DNA of 64,000 nucleotides from Microthrixaceae bacterium (lineage in GTDB: Bacteria; Actinomycetota; Acidimicrobiia; Acidimicrobiales; DATDAH01), in contig JACJWK010000006.1 in NCBI GenBank assembly GCA_020637195.1, forward strand, positions 1 through 64,000, in the 5' to 3' direction. Below are positions 1-7,124 of this stretch, in pieces. The notes beneath the pieces are model-generated. The model did no database searches, was not told the origin of the DNA, and saw nothing but the letters and a program-made list of their open reading frames with translations. The position numbers and the translations under genes were made by a program. Positions within the stretch are counted from its first letter, which is position 1. Every line of letters starts with the position of its first letter.

Positions 1-634
1 CGATGGCGCCGCTCCCGCCCTCCACCCAGTACGACTGCGACGGGAAGTGGCCCAGGTGGTCGAGCTGGCGCTTGACGCTGTAGAGCATCGACCCGGCGGA
101 GTAGTCGTGGGGGACGGGCAGCGTGCCGCCGAACAGCCACCCGATGTAGCGGAAGAAGTCGATCACCTCGGGGTCGTCCGTGGTGCGACGGGCGTACTCC
201 TCGGTCGACACGTCGTTCAGGGCCTCGATCTCGGCGTAGCTGAGCTCCTTCACGGGGTCGAGGTAGGCCCGGCTGAACTCGTCGAACGCGCCGAGGACCA
301 TGCCGTCGAGGTCGCGCCAGCCGTCGCCGAAGTGGACCTTGCCCGAGTTGGTCCAGGTGCACACGTTGTCGGGCAGCGCCTTGCCGACCCGGGCGAACAC
401 CTCGTCCTCGGTGCCCGCCAGGATCAGGCCCTTGATGCCGTTGTCGATGGCCGAGCCGTCGACGTCACCGCTGGCGGCGCGGCCGCCCAGGGCGGCGCCG
501 TCGCCCTTCTCGAGCACCACCACCCGGTGGCCGCCGTGGGCCAGCAGGGCGGCCAGGTTCAGCCCGCCCATGCCACCGCCCACCACGATCACGTCGTACC
601 GCTCGATCTGCTCGTCGTCCGTCTCGCTCGCCAC
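1..634 (-). CDS. FAD-dependent NAD(P)/amine-oxidase-type oxidoreductase, C-terminal part beyond window
   Basis: The minus-strand frame opens at a GTG (634-632) preceded by GGAGG at 645-641. It encodes a protein whose first ~25 residues hold a dinucleotide-binding beta-alpha-beta with GGGMGG at residues 19-24 and an acidic residue after beta 2 (VVVLEKG), the FAD-adenosine site. The later sequence (DNGIKGL, SMLYSVKRQLDHLG, EGGSGAI) resembles phytoene-desaturase-like or amine-oxidase-like flavoproteins. The gene runs off the left edge, so only about 211 residues are visible and the substrate cannot be named. It is divergent from a TetR regulator across a ~150 bp gap with an inverted repeat, which suggests control by that regulator. 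Confidence 0.8.
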   Translation of the reverse strand, partial: MASETDDEQIERYDVIVVGGGMGGLNLAALLAHGGHRVVVLEKGDGAALGGRAASGDVDGSAIDNGIKGLILAGTEDEVFARVGKALPDNVCTWTNSGKVHFGDGWRDLDGMVLGAFDEFSRAYLDPVKELSYAEIEALNDVSTEEYARRTTDDPEVIDFFRYIGWLFGGTLPVPHDYSAGSMLYSVKRQLDHLGHFPSQSYWVEGGSGAI

Positions 635-667
635 GCCCCGCCTCCGGGTCTCGCCTGCACCGCTGTT

Positions 668-710
668 CCGGTGTCATGTAGACATCTTGGCCAGGGTTTG
701 TCAACACCGG
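668..710. promoter_or_regulatory. Divergent promoter/operator between FAD oxidoreductase and TetR gene
   Basis: CCGGTGT at 668-674 is mirrored by ACACCGG at 704-710. Inside lies a second dyad, TGTC-N5-GACA, at about 672-684. On the minus strand TTGACA (704-699) is a perfect -35 match for the flavoprotein gene; no clear -10 was found. Binding by the neighbouring TetR protein is inferred from position only. Confidence 0.45.
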
Positions 711-783
711 GCGCGCTGGTGCTCCGGCGATGCTGCCGCCCCGTGCCGACCACCGGACGACGAGGTGGACGACCGGGCCGATG

Positions 784-1434
784 ATGTCAACGAGTAGCGT
801 GGGGCCGGTGACCGCCGCTGCCGCCGCCACGACCGCCGCCGCCACCACCACCACCGGCCCCGCCGACACCCGCCAGGCCATCCTCGACGCCGCCGAGGCC
901 GAGTTCGGCCGCCGCGGCTTCCGGTCCACGACCATCGGCGGGGTGGCGGCCGCCGCCGGCGTCTCGCGCCCGCTCGTGTACCGCTACTTCGGCGACAAGG
1001 AGACCCTCTACCGACTCGTGGTCGAGCGGCTGCTGGCGTCCTGGCACGACGCCCTGGTGGGCGCCGCCACACCGGCGGCGCCCACCACCGCCCACCGCCT
1101 CCGCGCGGTCATGGCCGCCTGCCTCGAGTGGGCCGGCCGGCACTCGATGCTGCGGGGGCTGCTGCTGCGCGACAGCGACCTCACCCGCCGGGTGGCGGGC
1201 ACCACCCTCGACGAGGGTCGCGACCGGCTCCCCGCGCTGCTCGAGCGGGTGCTGGCCGAGGGCGTCGACCGCGGCGACGTCCGGGCCGACCTTCCGCCCG
1301 CCGAGATGGCCGCGGTCCTCACCGACGTGATCGTGGCCGGCGCGGTCCAGACCATGGCCGCCGAGGGTGCGGGACGGGCGACGACCCGCACCGAGGCGAT
1401 GGTCGAGGTCGTGCTCCACGGCGTCGTGCTCTGA
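784..1434 (+). CDS. TetR/AcrR-family transcriptional regulator
   Basis: A TetR-type helix-turn-helix lies at about residues 28-75 (TRQAILDAAEAEFGRRG, then GVSRPLVYRYFGDKETLY), followed by a variable all-helical ligand domain. The protein is ~216 residues, normal for the family. An Ala/Thr-rich low-complexity leader precedes the HTH, so the true start may instead be GTG 808, which trims it; ATG 781 is also possible and no start has a convincing ribosome site. It is transcribed divergently from a flavoprotein gene and probably represses it, itself, or both. The ligand is unknown. Confidence 0.8.
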   Translation: MSTSSVGPVTAAAAATTAAATTTTGPADTRQAILDAAEAEFGRRGFRSTTIGGVAAAAGVSRPLVYRYFGDKETLYRLVVERLLASWHDALVGAATPAAPTTAHRLRAVMAACLEWAGRHSMLRGLLLRDSDLTRRVAGTTLDEGRDRLPALLERVLAEGVDRGDVRADLPPAEMAAVLTDVIVAGAVQTMAAEGAGRATTRTEAMVEVVLHGVVL

Positions 1435-1473
1435 CCGCACGCGTCGCCGGCGCACGACCGCCGACCGACGGGG

Positions 1474-1638
1474 TCAGCGCAGCACGAACCAGATCGAGAA
1501 GGCGACCACCGCGGCGGTGACCAGCACGCTGACGACCAGCGCCTTGACCACACCGGGCCCGGCGCCGCCCCCGTCGGAACGGGACGGGTCGGACGCGTCC
1601 CCGCCCGGATCGCCCCGCTCGTCCCCGTCGTCACCCAC
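1474..1638 (-). CDS. Small single-span membrane protein, unknown function
   Basis: The gene encodes about 54 residues from a GTG at 1638. A polar, Gly/Asp-rich N-terminus (GDDGDERGDPGGDASD) leads into one hydrophobic helix near the C-terminus (VVKALVVSVLVTAAVVAFSI) and ends with WFVLR. No domain is recognised. It lies just downstream, in the same direction, of the DUF427-containing gene and ends convergently with the TetR gene. The start is uncertain, since other GTGs lie upstream. Support comes from the coherent membrane topology. Confidence 0.45.
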   Translation of the reverse strand: MGDDGDERGDPGGDASDPSRSDGGGAGPGVVKALVVSVLVTAAVVAFSIWFVLR

Positions 1639-1666
1639 GGCCCGCACCGTACCGGGCCGCACCCGC

Positions 1667-2674
1667 TCAGCCGGACGGCAGCAGGCCGCGGACCGTCGCC
1701 ACCGCGGCACGGGCGGCCGGGGTGGCCGCGTCCAGCACGGCCGGCAGTCCCGCGGCGAAGTCCCGCTCGTCCGCGGCCATCCGGGCGATCTGCTCGACGG
1801 TGTCGGCCGCCCAGAGCGTGGCCACGTCCTCCACGTCGGCGGCGCTGAGCTCGAGCGTGGCGCCGGTGTGCCGGTCGACCGCCGTGCGCGCCCCGACGTC
1901 GAGGGAATTCCGCTCGATCGTGCACCAGAGCCACGCGACCCGCTCGGCCTCGGGGCCGATGACCGACCGCACCTCGTCGGCCGAGGCGCCCTCGTCGAGC
2001 TCGAAGTACTCGGTGCCGTAGACGGAGTGGAAGAGCCCGGCATCGCACAGCGCCGGCCGGCACCCCCACGACCGCAGCGTCCGGGCGGTGCCGACGAGGT
2101 GGGCCAGGAACGGGACGTGTGAGTCGTGCGCCACGCCCTCGAACCCGAGACGGCGCAGGAAGGCGAGGCGCGCGTCGCCGGCCCCGAGGCGCCACCGCGT
2201 CGGGTCGCCGTCCGTCGGGTCGCCGTCCGTCGCGTCGTCGTCGATCAGATCGTCCATCGTCGGATCCTCCATCGCCGCCTCCGCACCCACCCGCACCTCC
2301 GGGCTGCGCGGGCGGACGAACACCTCGACCTCCTCCTCGAACCACGTGTCGAGCGCGTCCCACTCGATGCGTACCAGGTCCGACAGCTCGGCCACCGGGG
2401 AGTCGACGTGGCGCCACGCGGCGTCGGGCACCACCTCGCCGTCGACGACCAGGTCGTACCGGGTGCCGTCCCCGCGGCGCGGCGACCGCAGCACCTCGCC
2501 GTTCTCCTTCAGGTCGGCCCGGACGTCGGCCACCGGCACGTACCAGGCCGGGTAGTACGGGACCTCCCACACGTACCGGACGTCGGTGCTGTCCAGCACG
2601 AGCCGGCCGTCCCGGTACCCGCGGATGCGCTTGGGGCAGGGCTCGATGCGGATGCGGGGGCGGTCGGCGCTCAT
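1667..2674 (-). CDS. DUF427 domain fused to a DUF6817-like domain
   Basis: This is a 335-residue protein starting at ATG 2674. Residues ~8-125 look like the DUF427 beta-rich domain (RVEPCPKR-like opening, VRYVWEVPYYPAWYVP, AWRHVDSPVAELSDLVRIEWDALDTWFEE). An acidic linker with DPTDGD repeats follows (~140-160). The C-terminal half (HLVGTARTLRSWGCRPALCD, then GLFHSVYGTEYF) resembles DUF6817, a helical domain with conserved His residues. Neither family has an assigned reaction as far as I know. The linker repeat is visible in DNA as CGTCGGGTCGC units near 2209-2235. The joining of the two domains in one chain is the notable point. Confidence 0.7.
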   Translation of the reverse strand: MSADRPRIRIEPCPKRIRGYRDGRLVLDSTDVRYVWEVPYYPAWYVPVADVRADLKENGEVLRSPRRGDGTRYDLVVDGEVVPDAAWRHVDSPVAELSDLVRIEWDALDTWFEEEVEVFVRPRSPEVRVGAEAAMEDPTMDDLIDDDATDGDPTDGDPTRWRLGAGDARLAFLRRLGFEGVAHDSHVPFLAHLVGTARTLRSWGCRPALCDAGLFHSVYGTEYFELDEGASADEVRSVIGPEAERVAWLWCTIERNSLDVGARTAVDRHTGATLELSAADVEDVATLWAADTVEQIARMAADERDFAAGLPAVLDAATPAARAAVATVRGLLPSG

Positions 2675-2783
2675 GGCGGGGCCAACCACGGCGACGGTGG
2701 CCGCCATTCCCCGGCCGCCGACCCCTCGGTGGGCTGGACCCTCGCGGAGGGCTGACGTCGCCGCCCGCGTTCGGGCGTCGGGC

Positions 2784-3452
2784 TCAGGCGAGCGCGCCGC
2801 GCAGCAGGCTGTGGCCCGAGTGCTCGACCTGCCCCTCGTCCTGGAGGGAGATGTCGACCACGTCGTACTCGGCCGGATCGACGCCGTCGGGCACCGCCAC
2901 CTCGGCGTCACCCGACATCGAGCCGAGTGAGATCGGCTCGGCGGCCGCGTGCTCGGGGTCGAGGAGCCAGACCTCGTAGTGCTGGCCCGCGGGCGGGGCG
3001 GGCATGCCCTCGGTGTCGAGCACCAGGCGGAGCTGATCGCCCTCGCGCACGAGCCGCGCGGCCGCCGTGGCGCCGCCGACCGGCTCGAGTGGCTCGAGCG
3101 CCGTGGCGGCCACGACCTGCGTCGCGGGATCGTCGGCGTCGCGGGTGAGCGCGAGCACCACCCCCGTCGCGGCCAGCACCACGACCGCGGCGGCCACGGC
3201 CAGGACCGCGCGGTGCCGGCGACGCCGGCGGGCGTCGAGCCGCACCACCGGCGCCGGCGGGTCGGGCACGGGCCCGACCATCGATCCGGCCTGGTCGTAC
3301 GCGTCCGCTTCGACCGCCGACGCGATGCGGTCCCAGAGCGCGGCCGGGGGCTCGACCCGGGCCCGGTCGTCGTCGTCGACCAGGGCGAGGACCGACGCCA
3401 GGCGCTCGCGCTCGGCCGGGGTCACCCCGGTCTCGTCGTCAGGCCAGGGCAC
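2784..3452 (-). CDS. rskA: Anti-sigma factor, RskA-like
   Basis: This 222-residue protein starts at GTG 3452, overlapping the sigma-factor stop by 14 bp, so translation is probably coupled. The N-terminal ~80 residues (TPAERERLASVLALVDDDDR, PPAALWDRIASAVEAD) would be the cytoplasmic sigma-binding part. One membrane span follows (AVLAVAAAVVVLAATGVVLAL), then an extracytoplasmic RskA C-terminal domain with QHYEVWLLDPE and LGSMSGDAEVAVP. In mycobacteria RskA holds SigK at the membrane and is released by regulated proteolysis. The same role is inferred here from domain layout and pairing with the upstream ECF sigma gene. Confidence 0.85.
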   Translation of the reverse strand: MPWPDDETGVTPAERERLASVLALVDDDDRARVEPPAALWDRIASAVEADAYDQAGSMVGPVPDPPAPVVRLDARRRRRHRAVLAVAAAVVVLAATGVVLALTRDADDPATQVVAATALEPLEPVGGATAAARLVREGDQLRLVLDTEGMPAPPAGQHYEVWLLDPEHAAAEPISLGSMSGDAEVAVPDGVDPAEYDVVDISLQDEGQVEHSGHSLLRGALA

Positions 3453-4053
3453 CGTCGACCCCCTCGTCGAAGCCGGCGAGCCGGCGGCGCATCTGCTCGA
3501 GCCCCCGTCGGATGTCGCTCTTCACCGTGCCCAGCGGCACGGCGGTCCGCTCGGCGATCTGGGCGTGGGTGAGGTCCTCGAAGAAGGCGAGGCGGACCAT
3601 CTCGCGGGCCCGGTCCGAGAGCCCGTCGAGGGCCTCGGCCACCAGCATCCGCTCGGCCAGCGTCGCCGCCTCGCCCTCGTCGGTGGCCCGCCCGAACACG
3701 ATCTCGCCGCCGGTGGCGTGCGGCTCGGCCACGAGCGACGGCTGTCGCCCGTCGGCCCGCAGGATGTCCACCACCTTGAACCGGGCGATGCCGAGCAGCC
3801 ACCCGGCGAGCGTGCCCGCCTCGGGCCGGTAGCGACCCCGGGAGCGCCACGCGGCGAGGAACACGTCCTGGGTGGCGTCGGCGGCGCGGGCCGGGTCGAG
3901 CAGCCGCCGGCAGTACGAGTGCACGAGGGTGCCGTGCTCGGCGTAGACCGCCTCGAGCGCGCCGGGCTCGCCGGCGGCGAACCGGTGCGACAGGGCGAGG
4001 GCGGCCGGGGCGGGCTCGCCGTCGGACACGGCCGCCTCCCTCGCGTCGGTCAT
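3439..4053 (-). CDS. sigK: ECF RNA polymerase sigma factor, SigK-like
   Basis: This 204-residue sigma-70 family protein contains region 2 (HSYCRRLLDPARAADATQDVFLAAW) and region 4 (LDGLSDRAREMVRLAFFEDLTHAQIAERTAVPLGTVKS). ATG 4053 is chosen because an upstream GTG at 4071 lies inside the promoter -10 element (CCGAAG, 4076-4071). The gene is followed by an overlapping RskA-like anti-sigma gene and preceded by a fasciclin gene, the arrangement known for mycobacterial SigK and its MPT70/MPT83 fasciclin targets. Its own upstream GCATCC-N17-CCGAAG resembles the fasciclin promoter, suggesting autoregulation. Confidence 0.85.
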   Translation of the reverse strand: MTDAREAAVSDGEPAPAALALSHRFAAGEPGALEAVYAEHGTLVHSYCRRLLDPARAADATQDVFLAAWRSRGRYRPEAGTLAGWLLGIARFKVVDILRADGRQPSLVAEPHATGGEIVFGRATDEGEAATLAERMLVAEALDGLSDRAREMVRLAFFEDLTHAQIAERTAVPLGTVKSDIRRGLEQMRRRLAGFDEGVDGALA

Positions 4054-4070
4054 CACGGGCACGCTAACCA

Positions 4071-4099
4071 CTTCGGTCCGGGGCGCGACCGCGGATGCA
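4071..4099 (-). promoter_or_regulatory. Putative SigK-type promoter of the sigma gene
   Basis: On the minus strand GCATCC (4099-4094) is followed after 17 bases by CCGAAG (4076-4071), about 18 bases before ATG 4053. The same pair of hexamers occurs before the fasciclin gene. It resembles the mycobacterial SigK consensus as I recall it (CCATCC / CCGAAT). Confidence 0.6.
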
Positions 4100-4114
4100 C
4101 CCGATCGCGGACGC

Positions 4115-4152
4115 GGAGCGGGGCACGGCCCGAAGGCCGTGCCCCGCTCCGG
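4115..4152 (-). terminator. Terminator hairpin with UUCG loop after fasciclin gene
   Basis: A perfect 17-bp stem (4115-4131 with 4136-4152) closes a 4-base loop. In minus-strand RNA the loop reads C(UUCG)G, the hyperstable tetraloop. It sits 15 bases beyond the fasciclin stop codon and just upstream of the sigma promoter, so it should separate the two transcription units. No strong U-tract follows, as is common in GC-rich actinobacteria. Confidence 0.8.
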
Positions 4153-4166
4153 TCCGGGGGGATCGG

Positions 4167-4811
4167 CTAGACCGCGATGGGCAGCAGCACCCGGTTGATG
4201 GTGTGGATCACGCCGTTGCTGGCCCGCACGTTGATGGGGCTGACCAGGCGGGGGTTGCGGCGCTCGGGCGCCTTGTCGATGAGCTTGGTCGAGCCCGGCA
4301 CGTGGCGGATGCCGATCTCGGCCAGCGTCGGGAAGCGGGTCGCGGCCAGCACGCGGCCGGGGCCACGGGCGTCGGGGGTCACGTGGTACAGCAGGATGGT
4401 GGTGAGGGTCGGGATCGGGTCACCGCCACCGAGGGTCGTGAGGGTGTCCACCAGGAAGTTCCAGGCGCCCTCCTCGTCGGTGATGGCGCCGCCGAAGCCG
4501 AGCGCCTGGGCGGTCTTCACGAAAGCCCGGTCCTTGGGGGCCCACACGGTGACGTCGAGGCCGGGGGTGTTCAAGGTGTCGACCAGCCCGGCGGCGGTCA
4601 CCGCGGCGAGCAGCACGTCGTAGTCGCCGCCGAAGGTGTCGAAGCCCTCGCCGCTCGAGGCGACGATCCCGGCGATGGTCTGGTCGGCGCCCTCGCCCTC
4701 GGCCGGCGCCTGGGCGGGAACGGCCCCGGCCGGGGCGGCGAAGCTGGTGGCCACGAGCGACGCGGCGGCGACGGCGCCGGCCACGGCGACGGTGATGCGC
4801 TTGGTGAACAT
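4167..4811 (-). CDS. Secreted fasciclin-domain (FAS1) protein
   Basis: This 214-residue protein has a Sec signal peptide (MFTKRITVAVAGAVAAASLV, probable cleavage after AGA near residue 30). One FAS1 domain spans ~45-212: TIAGIVASSGE, LLAAVTAAGLVDTLN, TVWAPKDRAF (H1-like motif) and the C-terminal ASNGVIHTINRVLLP (H2-like motif). FAS1 domains mediate adhesion or protein contacts. The start is supported by GGAGG about 7-8 bases upstream. The neighbouring sigma/anti-sigma genes and the shared promoter make it a likely SigK-regulon member, matching MPT70/MPT83 in mycobacteria. No lipobox is seen, so it is probably released rather than lipid-anchored. Confidence 0.9.
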   Translation of the reverse strand: MFTKRITVAVAGAVAAASLVATSFAAPAGAVPAQAPAEGEGADQTIAGIVASSGEGFDTFGGDYDVLLAAVTAAGLVDTLNTPGLDVTVWAPKDRAFVKTAQALGFGGAITDEEGAWNFLVDTLTTLGGGDPIPTLTTILLYHVTPDARGPGRVLAATRFPTLAEIGIRHVPGSTKLIDKAPERRNPRLVSPINVRASNGVIHTINRVLLPIAV

Positions 4812-4850
4812 GGGGTCCTCCTGGACGACGGGGGGGGTTGGTTAGTGATA

Positions 4851-4878
4851 AATCGGCCCGACCCGGGTCCCTGGATGC
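4851..4878 (-). promoter_or_regulatory. Putative SigK-type promoter of the fasciclin gene
   Basis: Minus-strand GCATCC (4878-4873), 16 bases, then CCGATT (4856-4851), about 40 bases before the ATG and upstream of a GGAGG site. The -35 hexamer is identical to that before the neighbouring sigma gene and the -10 hexamer shares CCGA. Confidence 0.6.
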
Positions 4879-4930
4879 GCGGTCGTCGAGAAAATGGCCC
4901 CCGTCGTCGGGGCGGTCGCCCCTCGACCGC

Positions 4931-5272
4931 TCAGGTGCGGAACGAGAGCAGGGCCACGCCCCCGAGGGTCAGGCCCACGCCGGCGACCCCTACCCCGATC
5001 CGCTGGGGCGGGCCGCACTGCCAGGACGGCGTCGGGCTCACCCACCCGCCCCGGTGAGCGCCGGCGGCGGCGCGGCCCTTGCGCCCCGTCGCCGCCCTCG
5101 ACAAGGCTGAGCGCGATGGCGATCGAGGTGCTCGACGCGCCGCCAGCAGTACCGCGGGCAGGCTGATCGCGACCATCGCAATCCCCATCAGCAGGTTGAT
5201 CTGGAACGCGGTAGGTCCTCGAGCGACCTTCATCAGGTAGGTCGCCACGCCGATCGCCACGATGTAGCCCAC
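4931..5272 (-). pseudogene. Small membrane protein ORF interrupted by repeat copy 1
   Basis: The minus-strand frame from GTG 5272 begins with two hydrophobic helices (GYIVAIGVATYLMKVA and INLLMGIAMVAISLPAVLLA). It then runs through an Arg/Ser-rich stretch that is antisense to repeat copy 1 (5003-5143), and resumes with a hydrophobic C-terminus (RIGVGVAGVGLTLGGVALLS). The ends look like one ~80-residue membrane protein with ~140 bp of foreign sequence inserted. An upstream in-frame stop lies near 5297. The 16-mer CCCTACCCCGATCCGC at 4988-5003 recurs at 5294-5309, which also suggests rearrangement or misassembly. Function is unknown. Confidence 0.45.
5003..5143. repeat. Direct repeat, copy 1 (~140 bp)
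   Basis: This block is nearly the same as 5708-5830 apart from several 1-2 base gaps and one longer gap in the GC-rich middle. Read on the plus strand it encodes the tail of the SnoaL-like protein (GPHCQDGVGLTHPPR, stop) plus the downstream spacer and ends at GACGCGCCGC. It carries no terminal inverted repeats and no transposase, and interrupts a membrane ORF. Confidence 0.75.
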
Positions 5273-5357
5273 GAGGGCGCTGCTCCCGATGCGGCCCTAC
5301 CCCGATCCGCCGGGCGGACCCCGCCGGCGCGCGGCCGGCCGCTGGGAGACTGTCGCC

Positions 5358-5756
5358 ATGTCGGAGAACCTGAGGATGCTGGGCGCCTACAGCGACGCGA
5401 TGTTCCGCGGCGACGAGGAGGCCGTCTCGAGTCTGGCGCCGGGTTCACAGCCACGTCACCGACCGGGTCAACCCCGCGATCGCGACCAGGACGTGCGCAG
5501 CCACGAGGTGGTCTGGTGGGACCAGGTGCGGCGCCTTCCCGACTTCATCGACGAACCTGCTCATCGAGCAGGACGACCTGGTGGTCTCCAACTGGACGGT
5601 GAAGGCACCCACACCGGCGCGGCCTTCTACGACGTGCCCCCTCGGCGAGCCGGTCGAGATCAACGGCACCGCCATCCTGCGCATCCGCGACGGCAGGTGG
5701 TCGAGCACTGGGGGCCGCACTGCCAGGACGGCGTCGGCTCACCCACCGCCCGGTGA
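5358..5756 (+). pseudogene. SnoaL-like/NTF2-fold gene with multiple frame changes
   Basis: From ATG 5358 the frame reads MSENLRMLGAYSDAMFRGDE. Recognisable SnoaL-like segments then alternate between two frames: HSHVTDRVNP, VRSHEVVWWDQVR, NLLIEQDDLVVSNWTVKA, GTHTGAAFYDVPP, LGEPVEINGTAILRIRDG and VVEHWGPHCQDGVG. At least five switches are needed in 400 bp, yet each segment keeps good family sequence. The intact product would be a ~130-residue polyketide-cyclase-like or ester-cyclase-like protein of the NTF2 fold. Either the gene is freshly broken or the consensus sequence here has indel errors. Confidence 0.6.
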
Positions 5757-5830
5757 GCGCCGGCGGCGCCCCCCGTCGCCGCCCTCGACAAGGCTGAGCG
5801 CGATGGCGATCGAGGTGCTCGACGCGCCGC
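5708..5830. repeat. Direct repeat, copy 2 (~123 bp)
   Basis: Second copy of the block at 5003-5143. Here it is in its natural context: the 3' end and stop of the SnoaL-like gene and the spacer before the hydrolase gene. It is shorter than copy 1 by scattered small gaps, mostly in runs of G or C. Confidence 0.75.
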
Positions 5831-5839
5831 AGGAGGCGA

Positions 5840-7102
5840 GTGGGACCGGGACCCCCTGGTGGGACCCCCTCGGCACGGTCGACCACGCCCGCCCGCGTGG
5901 CGCCGCCTCGAGCGACAACCGCCCGCCAGCCCCTCGCCCGCCTCGGCGTCGCCGGCCCTCGCACCGCCCGGTGGATGGTCGACGAGGTGCGGTCCCGGGC
6001 CGACGACGTGCTGCCCGGACGGCCCGAGACCCGGATCACCCCCGGACTGCTCGGCCACGTGGCCCTCGACGAGTCGATCATGGCCATGGCGGTCGGCCCG
6101 AACCGCTACCCCCGCCGCGACGACTACGTCCGGGTGGGCCGTGAGCTCACCGAGGCCCGCGCCGTGCTCGACGCCGGCGGCTGGCTCGACGACCCCGCCG
6201 CCTACCACCGGGCCCCGCCGGCGCTGGAGGAGCCCGTGCGCACCACCGGGTGGGCCCTCGGCACCGGCTACGAGCGCCTGTGGTGGCCGTCGGGCTTCGT
6301 CCCCCGCGAGGGGCTGCCCGGCGCCGACCGCTGGTCGGCGTTCGAGGCCAACCGCACGGCCTCGGCGTGGCTGCTGCGCCACCCCGACCGCGACCGGCCC
6401 CGCCCCTGGGTGGTGTGCATCCACGGGTTCGGCACCGGTTCGGTGTTCATGGACCTGCTGGGGTTCCGGGCCGCCCACCTCCACCGGGCGCTCGGGGTCA
6501 ACGTCGCCGCGATCGTCCTGCCCGCCCACGGGGCGCGGCGCACCAGCCGGATCAGCGGCGAGGACTTCCTCGGCTTCGACCTCGTCAACTCGCTGCACGG
6601 GCTGACCCAGGCCGTGTGGGACGTGCGCCGCCTGCTCACCTGGGTGCGGGCCCAGTCCCCCACCCGCGTCGGCGTGTTCGGGGTCTCCCTCGGCGGCATG
6701 CTCACCGCGCTCGTGGCCGCCCTCGAGGACGACCTCGACCTCGCCCTCGCCGGCATCCCCATGGCCGACTTCCCGGACCTCATCCGCCACCACTCCCCCC
6801 ACCACCTGCACCTGCGGGCCATCGAGCACCACATCCTCGACGGCACCGCCCAGGACGTGCACCGGGTGGTGTCGCCCCTGTGCCTGCCGCCGGCGGCGCC
6901 CGTCGAGTCCCGGGCCGTGTTCGCCGGCCTCGGCGACCGCCTCGCCACCGCCGACCAGGCCCGGCGGCTGTGGGACCACTGGGAGCGGCCCGAGATGTGC
7001 TGGTTCCCCGGCAGCCACGTCGGCTACCTGTGGTCGGACAAGGCGTGGCGCTTCGTCGACGACCGCCTGGCCGCCCGTGGCTTCGTCGCCGACGCTCCCT
7101 GA
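5840..7102 (+). CDS. Alpha/beta-hydrolase family protein
   Basis: An alpha/beta-hydrolase core is clear: oxyanion-hole strand WVVCIHGFGTGS, nucleophile elbow GVFGVSLGG (Ser in GVSLG), an Asp in AGLGDRLATADQA and the catalytic His in GSHVGYLW near the C-terminus. A long N-terminal region (ARWMVDEVRSRADDVLPG onward) precedes the core. The frame is open from GTG 5840, but the first ~30 residues look like non-coding sequence abutting repeat copy 2. ATG 5975 is the first conservative start, and an indel near 5880-5940 may have displaced the true N-terminus. Likely an esterase or lipase; substrate unknown. Confidence 0.75.
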   Translation: MGPGPPGGTPSARSTTPARVAPPRATTARQPLARLGVAGPRTARWMVDEVRSRADDVLPGRPETRITPGLLGHVALDESIMAMAVGPNRYPRRDDYVRVGRELTEARAVLDAGGWLDDPAAYHRAPPALEEPVRTTGWALGTGYERLWWPSGFVPREGLPGADRWSAFEANRTASAWLLRHPDRDRPRPWVVCIHGFGTGSVFMDLLGFRAAHLHRALGVNVAAIVLPAHGARRTSRISGEDFLGFDLVNSLHGLTQAVWDVRRLLTWVRAQSPTRVGVFGVSLGGMLTALVAALEDDLDLALAGIPMADFPDLIRHHSPHHLHLRAIEHHILDGTAQDVHRVVSPLCLPPAAPVESRAVFAGLGDRLATADQARRLWDHWERPEMCWFPGSHVGYLWSDKAWRFVDDRLAARGFVADAP

Positions 7103-7124
7103 GCCGGGCCGGCGCGCGACCCCC

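Noticed and set aside
4053..4071. GTG 4071 as the sigma factor start
   Set aside because: It coincides with the -10 element CCGAAG, so it would not be in the transcript; ATG 4053 is better placed.
5003..5830. Repeat pair as an insertion sequence or MITE
   Set aside because: No transposase, no terminal inverted repeats and no target-site duplication; the repeat contains a normal gene end, so local duplication or misassembly is simpler.
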